From an uncultured Eggerthella sp. (GTDB lineage: Bacteria; Actinomycetota; Coriobacteriia; Coriobacteriales; Eggerthellaceae): a stretch of 15,674 bases of DNA. Below, piece after piece: positions 1-7,504 of the stretch. The stretch spans positions 1-15,674 of the forward strand of contig URVA01000025.1 in assembly GCA_900551155.1 (NCBI GenBank), read 5' to 3'. The notes below the pieces were generated by a model. The model made no database searches. It saw only the letters and a program-made list of their open reading frames with translations, and had not been told where the DNA came from. The translations under genes were made by a program, and so were the position numbers. Positions within the stretch are counted from its first letter, which is position 1, and every line of letters starts with the position of its first letter.

Positions 1-94
1 ATCCACCAGGATGACCGCTTCCCGCCTCATGAAGCATCTCAATAATGTCGGTGCGAATTGCACAAGCCTTTTCCTTAGCTATAAGGGAATTCAT
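1..94 (-). CDS. Transketolase, N-terminal (TPP-binding) subunit, 5' part only
   Basis: The gene starts at the ATG at 94 and runs off the left edge, so only about 31 codons are visible. The translation begins MNSLIAKEKACAIRTDIIE and contains AGSGHPGG, the conserved His-Pro-Gly-Gly segment near the start of transketolases, which bind thiamine pyrophosphate. Split transketolases of many Actinobacteria and Firmicutes start very close to this motif, so a short N-terminal-subunit protein is more likely than a full-length enzyme (inference). The sequence AAAGGA lies 4 nt upstream of the ATG and supports this start. The frame is open upstream to a TAA but has no other start codon. It follows prfB by 85 nt on the same strand; no clear terminator lies between, so readthrough from prfB is possible. 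Confidence 0.8.
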   Translation of the reverse strand, partial: MNSLIAKEKACAIRTDIIEMLHEAGSGHPGG

Positions 95-179
95 GGCTTC
101 CTTTCGATCGAGGGCTAGGCTTTTATCCTTAACAAGATGCCCACCAAAATGAGCACCTTGGTAAGCTTACTTGTTTTTT

Positions 180-1262
180 CTATAATGACGCTTTCCAACG
201 ATGATATCCAATAACAAATTCATCAATATCACCGTCTAGTGAAGCATCAACATTGCCGCTTTCGATATTACTACGGGTGTCCTTAATCAGTCGATACGGA
301 TATAAAACGTAGTTGCGAATTTGGCTACCAAAAGAATTATCCATCTTTTCGCCTTTAAGTTCAGATAATTCTGCTTCGCGCTTCTGTTCTTCTAACTCAT
401 ACAACTTGCCGCGCAAAACACGGAATGCTGCTTCCTTGTTTTGTAGCTGAGATTTTTCGTTTTGACAGGTAACCACAATGCCTGTGGGGATATGAGTAAG
501 ACGTACCGCAGAGTCGGTAGTGTTTACGCTTTGTCCACCAGGACCACTCGAGCGATACACATCCACGCGAACATCATTAGGATCAATTTCGATCGTAATG
601 TCGTCTTCAGGAAGAACAGGCACCACTTCAACCGCAGCAAAGGTGGTATGACGGCGCTTCTTTTCGTCAGTTGGTGAAATGCGAACAAGACGATGAACTC
701 CCGCTTCGCTGCGCAACATGCCATATGCATTGCGCCCTTCCACCTGGAAGCTAACATGATCAAGGCCAATACCTTCACCAGGAGTAAGGTCCAACACGCG
801 CACTTTCCAGTCTTTGCGATCGGCATAGCGGGTATACATGCGGTAGAGCATTTCTGTCCAGTCCTGAGCCTCCAAACCACCACTACCCGGATGAATGGAA
901 ACAATAGCGTCCGCAGAATCATAGCGTCCACTAAACCAGGATTCGACTTCAAAGTTATCCAAGGTTGTTTCAAGACTTGCTAAATCCTGCTCAAGTTCCT
1001 GAGCAAATTCGGGATCTTCTTCTGCAAGTTCTTGCGCAGTTTGAATATCTTCCAACAGCTGACAAGCAGCATGGTAGCGATCAATTAAATCGCGCAAATC
1101 GGAAGCTTGTTTTGAAACATGCTGTGCCGTTTCTGTATTATTCCAAAAATCAGGAGAAGCAATTTGCTTATCGAGTTCTGCCAATTCCTGAATATGATCA
1201 TCGATATGAAGGTAGGCACGAGCATCTTCTACGCGCTTTCGTGCTTCTTCAAGTGTCATCAT
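180..1262 (-). CDS. prfB: Peptide chain release factor 2 (RF2)
   Basis: Class I release factor of 360 residues, near the usual RF2 length. RF2 recognises UAA and UGA on the ribosome and triggers peptidyl-tRNA hydrolysis. The catalytic GGQ is at residues 242-244 (SSGPGGQSVN). RF2-type sequence RRHTTF follows the codon-recognition tripeptide, but that tripeptide reads Ser-Pro-Thr (196-198) instead of the usual Ser-Pro-Phe. Many bacterial prfB genes need a +1 frameshift at CTT TGA near codon 25; here the equivalent codons are CTT CAT and the frame is continuous, so that autoregulation is absent. The start is the first of two adjacent ATGs; GAGAGGA sits about 11 nt upstream. The gene lies downstream of secA on the same strand, an order also known from other Gram-positive bacteria. 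The stop is TAG. Confidence 0.96.
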   Translation of the reverse strand: MMTLEEARKRVEDARAYLHIDDHIQELAELDKQIASPDFWNNTETAQHVSKQASDLRDLIDRYHAACQLLEDIQTAQELAEEDPEFAQELEQDLASLETTLDNFEVESWFSGRYDSADAIVSIHPGSGGLEAQDWTEMLYRMYTRYADRKDWKVRVLDLTPGEGIGLDHVSFQVEGRNAYGMLRSEAGVHRLVRISPTDEKKRRHTTFAAVEVVPVLPEDDITIEIDPNDVRVDVYRSSGPGGQSVNTTDSAVRLTHIPTGIVVTCQNEKSQLQNKEAAFRVLRGKLYELEEQKREAELSELKGEKMDNSFGSQIRNYVLYPYRLIKDTRSNIESGNVDASLDGDIDEFVIGYHRWKASL

Positions 1263-1301
1263 TGCCGAATAAATCCTCTCAAAACCAATACCAACCCAAA
1301 G

Positions 1302-1427
1302 AAAAAACGCTTAAGACTTTGTAGGGTTTGTAACGTTGTTCGCAGTCTATTTTGAGTGATGCAAGGTATTTCTTGAGACGAAATATTCGCATCTCTACGA
1401 ACGGTTTAACCCACATGCCTTAAGCGT
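1302..1427 (-). other. Long nested hairpin with T-run between secA and prfB
   Basis: On the minus strand this gap can fold as one extended hairpin. Stems from outside in are: ACGCTTAAG (1427-1419) with CTTAAGCGT (1315-1307); GTGGGTT (1414-1408) with AACCCTAC (1328-1321), one bulge; GTTCGTAG (1402-1395) with CTGCGAAC (1345-1338); GATGCGA (1393-1387) with TTGCATC (1364-1358); TATTTC (1385-1380) with GAAATA (1372-1367), loop of 7. A run of T follows the outer stem (1307-1302). Two pairs are G-U only when read as minus-strand RNA, and would be A-C mismatches on the plus strand, which points to a minus-strand transcript. It could be an unusual terminator or attenuator after secA, a processed small RNA, or a decayed palindromic element. 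It matches no family known to me. Confidence 0.6.
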
Positions 1428-1436
1428 CTATTGTGG

Positions 1437-4109
1437 TCAGCGATTAGCTCCGTGGCATTTCTTAAACTTCTTACCAGAACCACAAGGGCAAGGATCGTTG
1501 CGACCTACGTTAGCGTAAGGATCGTCTTTATCCTTCTGAACAGTATGGGATTTTGGCTGTTCTGGTGCGGGCTTAGGAGTTTGCGGAACACCTTGTGCCT
1601 GTGCTTGAGCCGTCTTTATGCGCTGCGCGCTGGTAGTTGATTCATTAAGGGTTTCTTCAGGGTTTGAATACGTAACCTTTCCATCGAGGGGATTCTTTTC
1701 CTCTTCTGCTGGTGTTACCTGAACCGCAATAGGAGCACGCAGTAAGAAGCGCAAGAAATCCTCGTAAATAGAATCGGTCAGGGCAGCAAACGCACGATGT
1801 GCCTCTTCGCGATATTCCGTCAGAGGATCGCGCTGGCCATAAGCACGCAGACCGATGGAAGCCTTTAAGTAATCCATTTCCTGCAAGTGCGCCATCCAAC
1901 GCGTGTCGATAAAGCGAAGCATTACCTGTGATGCAATATCGGAAAATGGCTCGCCAATCATTTCAGCACGTGATTGATACATATCCGTGATGGACTCAAC
2001 GAGACCATCAATAAGGGCATTCACGTCATCGTCATGATCAATGGAATCAACGGTAATTTCAGAACGATCAGTCATCTGAAGCAGCCACTGATCAAGCGAT
2101 TCGGTATCCCAGTCATCACTTGCCTGCTTTGGAGCGCAGTATTCCAGAACGGCGTTTTCTACCACATCTTCAATAATGGTAGGCATACGCTCAGTTAAGT
2201 CCTTGCCATCAAGAATTGCATTACGCTCTTCATAGATTGCCTTGCGCTGCAAATTCATTACGTCGTCGTATTCAAGAACATGCTTACGAGCTGAGAAATT
2301 AACTGCTTCTACTTGGCGCTGCGCTGTTTCGATAGCCTTCGAAACCATGGAAGCCTGAATAGGCATATCTTCAGGAAGATCGGTCTTTTCCATCATGCGG
2401 CCGATGGAATCCATACGCGATCCGCCAAAGAGGCGCATAAGGTCGTCTTCAAGCGAAAGATAGAACTGCGTGGTACCAGGGTCTCCCTGACGACCAGAAC
2501 GACCACGAAGCTGATTATCAATACGGCGCGACTCGTGGCGCTCGGTACCAATTACGCACAAACCACCCGCATTGCGTACCTCGACGCTTTCGCGTTTAGT
2601 AATGGCTTCTGCCCTATCTTTAGCTTCCTGAATCTGTTCAGGCGTTGCTTCGTCTACTTCATCGCCAAGCTGTTCTGCTAAGAAGGTTTGCGCCATGATA
2701 TCGGCATTACCGCCAAGCAAAATGTCCGTACCACGACCAGCCATGTTCGTTGCAATGGTAACGGCACCCGTACGGCCAGCCTGAGCAACAATTGCTGCTT
2801 CTCGTTCATGGTTCTTAGCGTTTAATACCTCATGCTTAATGCCGCGCTTGGAAAGCAAACGGCTAAGACGCTCGGAGCTTTCAATGGATACGGTACCTAC
2901 CAAGCAAGGCTGTCCAGCATGGTGGCGCTCTGCAATATCGTCTGCTACCGCATTAAACTTCGCATCAATTGTGCGATAAATAAGGTCGTTCAAATCTTCA
3001 CGAACAACAGGCTTATTAGGCGGAATAGCCATAACAGGAAGATTGTAAATCTGGCGGAATTCCGCATCTTCTGTCATTGCGGTACCCGTCATGCCTGAAA
3101 GCTTGTCGTAAAGACGGAAGTAGTTCTGCAACGTAATGGTTGCCAGCGTTTGGTTTTCTTGACGAACCAATACATGCTCTTTAGCTTCCAATGCCTGATG
3201 CAGGCCTTCAGAATAGCGACGGCCCTCCATGATACGACCCGTGAATTCATCGACGATTTTAACTTCGCCGTTGGTTACCACGTAGTCAACATCACGATGG
3301 AACAGGAACTGAGCGCGAAGAGCCTGCTGTAAATGATTCGGCAACTGACCAGTTGGATCAGCATACAAATCTTCGATTCCCAGCTGGAATTCAACCTTTT
3401 CAAGACCAATTTCAGTTGCGTAGATGGTCTTTTTCGCTTCGTCCATCTCGAAATCGACATCGCGCTTAAGGGAAGGCATGATAGCAGCAAACTTCTTATA
3501 AATATCCGCTGCCTGAGAACCCGCGCCAGAAATAATAAGAGGGGTTCGCGCTTCGTCGATAAGGATGGAGTCGACCTCGTCAACAACAGCAAAGGAATGA
3601 CCGCGCTGTACGCGCTTGCTTGCGCGCGAAACCATGTTGTCGCGCAGATAGTCGAAGCCAAATTCCGAGTTAGTACCATAGGTAACGTCAGCCTGGTAGG
3701 CAGGAATCTTCTTCGCAGGATCCATGCCATTTTGAATGAGGCCTACCTTCATGCCTAAGAAACGATAGATCTGCCCCATCCATTCGGAGTCACGTGCCGC
3801 CAAATAGTCATTAACGGTAACAATATGTACGTTATTTCCAGGAAGCGCATTCAGATAACCCGCCAAGGTGGATACCAGCGTTTTACCTTCGCCAGTTTTC
3901 ATTTCAGCGATTTTGCCGTCATGCAATGCCATACCGCCAACAAGCTGAACGTCGAAGTGACGAAGTCCAATGGTTCGAACACTTGCTTCACGGACAGCCG
4001 CAAAGGCTTCAGGAAGTAGATCGTCCAAATCTTCGCCTGCATCAAGGCGCTCACGGAATTCTACGGTTAAATGAGCAAGCTCTTCATCTGACCACTGGCA
4101 GTTGATCAT
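1437..4109 (-). CDS. secA: Preprotein translocase ATPase SecA, from internal start
   Basis: Motor ATPase that drives preproteins through SecYEG. From the ATG at 4109 it has 890 residues. Visible parts: Walker A TGEGKT at 72-77; DEVD box at 177-180 in VVDEVDSILIDEARTP; helicase-like motor 2 with the TNMAGRGTDI and QLRGRSGRQGD motifs; a disordered tail; and a C-terminal zinc site DPCPCGSGKKFKKCHG (C874, C876, C885, H886), which in the family binds SecB or the ribosome. Normal SecA has about 30 more N-terminal residues. They are encoded just upstream but in another frame (see 4126-4221). The ATG at 4109 is chosen because GGCGGAG lies 5 nt before it; two TTG codons at 4157 and 4154 also open this frame but lack a good ribosome site. 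Loss of the N-terminal amphipathic helix would be expected to weaken membrane binding. The stop is TGA. Confidence 0.93.
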   Translation of the reverse strand: MINCQWSDEELAHLTVEFRERLDAGEDLDDLLPEAFAAVREASVRTIGLRHFDVQLVGGMALHDGKIAEMKTGEGKTLVSTLAGYLNALPGNNVHIVTVNDYLAARDSEWMGQIYRFLGMKVGLIQNGMDPAKKIPAYQADVTYGTNSEFGFDYLRDNMVSRASKRVQRGHSFAVVDEVDSILIDEARTPLIISGAGSQAADIYKKFAAIMPSLKRDVDFEMDEAKKTIYATEIGLEKVEFQLGIEDLYADPTGQLPNHLQQALRAQFLFHRDVDYVVTNGEVKIVDEFTGRIMEGRRYSEGLHQALEAKEHVLVRQENQTLATITLQNYFRLYDKLSGMTGTAMTEDAEFRQIYNLPVMAIPPNKPVVREDLNDLIYRTIDAKFNAVADDIAERHHAGQPCLVGTVSIESSERLSRLLSKRGIKHEVLNAKNHEREAAIVAQAGRTGAVTIATNMAGRGTDILLGGNADIMAQTFLAEQLGDEVDEATPEQIQEAKDRAEAITKRESVEVRNAGGLCVIGTERHESRRIDNQLRGRSGRQGDPGTTQFYLSLEDDLMRLFGGSRMDSIGRMMEKTDLPEDMPIQASMVSKAIETAQRQVEAVNFSARKHVLEYDDVMNLQRKAIYEERNAILDGKDLTERMPTIIEDVVENAVLEYCAPKQASDDWDTESLDQWLLQMTDRSEITVDSIDHDDDVNALIDGLVESITDMYQSRAEMIGEPFSDIASQVMLRFIDTRWMAHLQEMDYLKASIGLRAYGQRDPLTEYREEAHRAFAALTDSIYEDFLRFLLRAPIAVQVTPAEEEKNPLDGKVTYSNPEETLNESTTSAQRIKTAQAQAQGVPQTPKPAPEQPKSHTVQKDKDDPYANVGRNDPCPCGSGKKFKKCHGANR

Positions 4110-4125
4110 GAATACTCCGCCTGGC

Positions 4126-4221
4126 TTAACATCCTGAGTCGTTGATTGATTCAACAACCTTCAAGTATTTTTTGAGTGGTCTATCTTCGCCCACACTTAA
4201 AAGCTTAGAAAAAAGTCCCAT
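4126..4221 (-). CDS. Short ORF encoding the normal SecA N-terminus, then a stop
   Basis: An ATG at 4221 opens a 31-codon frame that begins MGLFSKLLSVGEDRPLKK and ends VVESINDSGC followed by TAA. The first 27 residues look like a SecA N-terminus (amphipathic helix plus the start of nucleotide-binding domain 1). After SIN a family member would normally continue through about nine residues to SDEEL; here SDEEL occurs in the +1 frame. The stop is followed within 5 nt by GGCGGAG and the ATG at 4109, so ribosomes ending here could re-initiate on secA. The ribosome site of this ORF itself is weak (GTGGG). It could be a real decay or leader-peptide arrangement, a +1 recoding site, or a sequencing or assembly error. 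A stem GTTGTTGA/TCAACGAC covers 4137-4157. Confidence 0.6.
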   Translation of the reverse strand: MGLFSKLLSVGEDRPLKKYLKVVESINDSGC

Positions 4222-4307
4222 GATCCCACTTTCTCGTGTAACTGTTTCACTCTAGCACAGGCATACCTGCAATAGGACTTCAACAAACAGACTCACAAGG
4301 CTTTTTC

Positions 4308-4327
4308 ACGTTAAATTCTCTTAACGT
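4308..4327. promoter_or_regulatory. Perfect 7-bp inverted repeat at the presumed secA transcription start
   Basis: ACGTTAA (4308-4314) and TTAACGT (4321-4327) are separated by 6 nt. They lie directly downstream of the proposed -10 box for secA, so the palindrome could be an operator or a hairpin at the 5' end of the transcript. There is no T-run, so it is not a terminator. Confidence 0.35.
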
Positions 4328-4357
4328 TTAAAACTAGCGCGAAATTGAGCGTGTCAA
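4328..4357 (-). promoter_or_regulatory. Candidate secA promoter
   Basis: On the minus strand a perfect TTGACA (4357-4352) is followed after 18 nt by TTTTAA (4333-4328). Transcription would start near 4320 and give a leader of roughly 100 nt before the SecA N-terminal ORF. The spacer contains one copy of a 17-bp sequence that also occurs at the end of the upstream regulator gene. The -35 is strong; the -10 is only fair. Confidence 0.45.
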
Positions 4358-4438
4358 CAAGTGAAGCGTTTAAAAGCAACCGACGCAAAATCAGTGCATT
4401 AACGAGTAGCGCAACGAGCGCAAAACTAGCGCGAAATT
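4330..4438. repeat. 17-bp direct repeat, two copies 92 bp apart
   Basis: AAAACTAGCGCGAAATT occurs at 4330-4346 and 4422-4438. The right copy covers the last codons (EISR) and the TAG of the SARP regulator; the left copy lies inside the presumed secA promoter. A second pair, CGTTTAAAA, occurs at 4325-4333 and 4367-4375, 42 bp apart. SARP proteins bind direct repeats on one DNA face, so these could be binding sites, but a past local duplication explains the 17-mer equally well. Apart from the promoter and palindrome listed separately, the 4222-4425 gap holds no gene. Confidence 0.6.
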
Positions 4439-7188
4439 TCTTCGATGATTTCATCGTAGAGATCATCTAACCTGCGGGGCGCATCGATGCCGTATTCTTC
4501 CACAAGGGCACTACGACATTCCAAATAGGTATCGATAGCTCCCGAATAATGACCCAATTGTCGCTGGATAAACATGTAGGTGTAGCACACATCTTCGCGC
4601 GTGATATCCAAGCTAAACGAATACGCCGCGAAGTGAAGGGCGACATACTTATTGCCCTTGTTGAAAATGATGCGCGTACCTTCAACCAGTACGTCCAGTA
4701 CCTTGTTTTGGAATCGATTTCGATACGCCTCCACCTGCGCATTATCTAAGCCAGGCAAAAGTGGTCCTTGGTAGATCAATTCCAGCTGACTTAATATACG
4801 AGCACAATCTTCAGGATCGTGCGCCACACTGAATTCATTGCAAAGCAGATCTACTTTTATAACGTCACTTTCAAAATTAAGTTCTCGAAGAGAAACCGAA
4901 TCGCGCGTTCTGCCGAGGCGGATCTGCTCTTCTTCGTTTTTGCTTAGGGCCTTCTTTACATAGGACCACAAATTGTAGAAATTTGAACTGATGCTTGACG
5001 ATATTGAGCCAGGCCACACCCGCTGTTCCATCCAAGCGCGCGGTAGATCCTTTTGGTAGTTCACCACCAAAAGACCAATCATTACCTTGGCAAGTTTTCG
5101 AATTTCTCCTTTTTCTGGAACAACTTTTCCACCACGACGAACTTCGAACTTTCCAAATAGGTTGATTACAAGTCGGTCGGAGTCGACCACAGTATTAAAT
5201 TGGTTGAGGTTTTGCAAACCCAAATACGACAAATCACGCTTAGTAGATGGAACAGTGTGCGTGCTTTGTGTGGTTTGCTGCGTTTGGAATGTTGGTGAGT
5301 TGTCGGACGCTTGAGAAGCAACATTCGCACTACCAACCTCTGCCCTACTAACGTCTGCTCTATCAACAACCGTGCTGTTAACCTCTGCCCTGCCACCAAC
5401 CATACTGCCAACTTCTACCCCGCCAACATCCGTACTGCTAATTACCGCATCACTGATTGCTGCACCACTGACAACCGCACTTTCCCTATCTTTACCAACT
5501 ATTTGTTGTTCATTCAGTTGTCTATCAGCATTCACGCCATTGTTATTGTTGTCCGAATCGTTGCCGTTCAGCACGCCATTGTTCGTTTCGTTTACATTCC
5601 CGTGATTCAGCTCGCCATGATTAAGCTCATGGGCATCTTGTTTGTTGTTTTCTTTCTTATAACACCTCCGTCTTTCGCTGTTGTGATTCGTTGTTTTATT
5701 TGATGTTTTGCCTTCTTCACTTTCCAAAAACACACCACAAGAAGGCGATAAAAGATCGAGCGATTCAACTGAATCTTCAGGAGCATTTAGAGACTGGTTA
5801 AGCGCAGCAAGGGGCTTATCTCGTCGAACAAGATATTCCCCATGACCTGGTTCCGTAGGTTTGATTTCTGCGGTAGTAACCTCAAGAGATTTTGTTTCGC
5901 TAAGTTGTAGACTCGCTATATCAGTTTTGGGTTCCCTTGAAATTGTACGTATATTCACATCCAAAAGATCGACCCTATTCAGATAACCACGCCTATCACC
6001 CCAGCTCAAATTGCTAGTTGCTTCTCGCCCACCGAAATTGTTACTAAGATTGCCGACCATTTCATCTCTATAAAGATGATCGCCTCTATTGTGCTCAGCA
6101 TGATTTTTCTTACGGCGATCGTTATACCTTGGTCTGTTTGAATTTTTTACTTCAACCGCCTGAGCTATAGCTTCTTCCTCTATGCCACTGCGTTCGTAAA
6201 ATGCCTTGCGCTCGGTTTCTTCCAAGCAGAACTTAAGAACAAGCTGAATAACCTCGTAATCATGCGCTTTCAAAAGGACGTCGAGCAGCGCATTGATGTA
6301 TTCTGCTTCAGTTGGATATAAGCTATATTCGGTCAATTCTTTTTCATGTGCCCACAAAAGAGAAAACCGTTCTTCAGCAGACAACTCAAACGCAACAAAT
6401 CCTCTATTTCGAAGTCCTGCAAGCGGATATTGTTTTGCAAATTCCAGCAAATTCATTGCCGCAAAACCTTCAACAAAATGACTGAAAAGCAGCTGCTTTC
6501 CTTCGGAAAATATAAGTGCCGTTACCAAAAGCGCATCTTCGACACAATGAATATCCATACATTGAAGATATTCAAACATGCGAGCGTGCCCATTTGTCTT
6601 ATCACACACAATTACTGGCTGTACCCACCCCATCATAGAATAATTATCATGAGGAAAAACGCGTGCGAGTTCTTTAGCACTAAGCATTAAATCTTGAGCC
6701 GAAATTGTAGTAAATGTTAGTTCGGTACTGCCCAAATCAGCTTTGCAGGATTCCTCGAAAAGCGAAGAACACCTTGTTGTGATAACCGTTTCATATCCTA
6801 GAGAACGCAGTGAAACCAATAAGCGTCCAAATAGATCTTGGCGCTCTATTGAAAGATGAGGAACATCATCAAATATAACAAGCTCACATGCAGGACCATC
6901 CTCCACAACCGAAAACAACGATTGGAGCATTACTCCCGAATCAAGATCACGAAGAAAACGTGGATCATGTGCATCTACCCAGATAGTACTTTGCGCAGCA
7001 AACACAATCTTTGCGTACTGAAGCGCCAAAACACTTTTACCAAACAACGCTGACGCGCAAAGAATCCGCACTGAATTTCTAGAAGACATCATCTGCGTCA
7101 GCAATCTTTTGCGCTCGATGATGCTACTTTGCAATCCCGCAGGAATAATCTCTTTCGGCTGAGGATTACGAACGAGATAGGTATTCAT
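4426..7188 (-). CDS. STAND-like/SARP (BTAD) transcriptional regulator
   Basis: Large regulator of 920 residues from the ATG at 7188, chosen for the AAGGA 6 nt upstream; an open frame continues upstream to a TTG at 7338 but without support. Residues 20-400 resemble the ATPase part of MalT/AfsR-like regulators: SIIERKRLL leads to a degenerate Walker A, ASALFGKS at 45-52 (first Gly replaced by Ala), and Walker B ELVIFDD around 102-108. Residues about 400-670 are a hydrophilic, Asn-rich linker with five-residue repeats. Residues about 673-770 (LVINLFGKFEVRRGG) form an OmpR-type winged helix, and about 775-915 a BTAD all-helical domain with YQGPLLPG and a C-terminal TPR-like part, the SARP architecture. 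It is probably a DNA-binding activator; its target is unknown. It lies just upstream of secA on the same strand, but secA seems to have its own promoter. Confidence 0.85.
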   Translation of the reverse strand: MNTYLVRNPQPKEIIPAGLQSSIIERKRLLTQMMSSRNSVRILCASALFGKSVLALQYAKIVFAAQSTIWVDAHDPRFLRDLDSGVMLQSLFSVVEDGPACELVIFDDVPHLSIERQDLFGRLLVSLRSLGYETVITTRCSSLFEESCKADLGSTELTFTTISAQDLMLSAKELARVFPHDNYSMMGWVQPVIVCDKTNGHARMFEYLQCMDIHCVEDALLVTALIFSEGKQLLFSHFVEGFAAMNLLEFAKQYPLAGLRNRGFVAFELSAEERFSLLWAHEKELTEYSLYPTEAEYINALLDVLLKAHDYEVIQLVLKFCLEETERKAFYERSGIEEEAIAQAVEVKNSNRPRYNDRRKKNHAEHNRGDHLYRDEMVGNLSNNFGGREATSNLSWGDRRGYLNRVDLLDVNIRTISREPKTDIASLQLSETKSLEVTTAEIKPTEPGHGEYLVRRDKPLAALNQSLNAPEDSVESLDLLSPSCGVFLESEEGKTSNKTTNHNSERRRCYKKENNKQDAHELNHGELNHGNVNETNNGVLNGNDSDNNNNGVNADRQLNEQQIVGKDRESAVVSGAAISDAVISSTDVGGVEVGSMVGGRAEVNSTVVDRADVSRAEVGSANVASQASDNSPTFQTQQTTQSTHTVPSTKRDLSYLGLQNLNQFNTVVDSDRLVINLFGKFEVRRGGKVVPEKGEIRKLAKVMIGLLVVNYQKDLPRAWMEQRVWPGSISSSISSNFYNLWSYVKKALSKNEEEQIRLGRTRDSVSLRELNFESDVIKVDLLCNEFSVAHDPEDCARILSQLELIYQGPLLPGLDNAQVEAYRNRFQNKVLDVLVEGTRIIFNKGNKYVALHFAAYSFSLDITREDVCYTYMFIQRQLGHYSGAIDTYLECRSALVEEYGIDAPRRLDDLYDEIIEEISR
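5314..5478 (-). repeat. 15-bp degenerate tandem repeat coding 11 pentapeptides
   Basis: Inside the regulator linker (residues 571-625) the protein reads in units of five: AVVSG, AAISD, AVISS, TDVGG, VEVGS, MVGGR, AEVNS, TVVDR, ADVSR, AEVGS, ANVAS. The consensus A-[DEN]-V-[SG]-[SR] resembles the A(D/N)LXX pattern of pentapeptide-repeat proteins, but with Val at the centre and only 11 units it may simply be a minisatellite-grown linker. The DNA units are diverged, so the array is not freshly expanded. Confidence 0.65.
5599..5628 (-). repeat. Second pentapeptide duplication (ELNHG twice) in the Asn-rich linker
   Basis: Two adjacent 15-bp units encode ELNHG ELNHG, followed by Asn-rich sequence (NVNET, NNGVL, NGNDS, DNNNN). 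It is the same unit length as the Val-centred array further on in the linker, which suggests repeated 15-bp slippage in this gene. Confidence 0.6.
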
Positions 7189-7504
7189 TTTTCGTCCTTC
7201 CGCGAGGGCGGCAAAGACATACGGAAAGTGAATGGGGTGTGGCTTAACTATAATTTGACCTGGTGTTTTGATAGACGATTTGGCATAAGTAACAACTTTT
7301 CTGTACCAAACAACAACCTCAGCAGTGCCCAGCGGCAATTATTGCACGTCAGCGGCATATTTTCTAAATACGAAACTCATCTATAGTGCATGCGAAAGTT
7401 ATATCCATCCAACGCAATCCAACACGAGACGCATATTTATTAGAACAAACACACAAGAAGCGTAATAGGACGTGAGTTTCGTGTAAGATAACCATGTGAA
7501 CTTT
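7189..7504. other. Intergenic region between divergent regulator and guaA
   Basis: No convincing gene is seen. An open frame continuous with the regulator reaches a TTG at 7338 but is probably its untranslated leader. On the minus strand TATAGA (7385-7380) could be a -10 box for the regulator, without a good -35. On the plus strand TAAGAT (7484-7489) would start transcription just before the guaA leader structure, also without a clear -35. Both promoter guesses are weak. Confidence 0.4.

Noticed and set aside
95..179. Terminator between prfB and the transketolase gene
   Set aside because: A 7-bp stem (AAGGTGC/GCATCTT on the minus strand) exists but has a long loop and no T-run.
1190..1262. 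Programmed +1 frameshift site in prfB
   Set aside because: The frame is continuous; the position of the usual CTT TGA reads CTT CAT and no internal stop is present.
7189..7338. N-terminal extension of the SARP regulator from a TTG at 7338
   Set aside because: No ribosome site at the TTG, whereas the ATG at 7188 has AAGGA at good spacing, and the extra residues do not resemble a regulator N-terminus.
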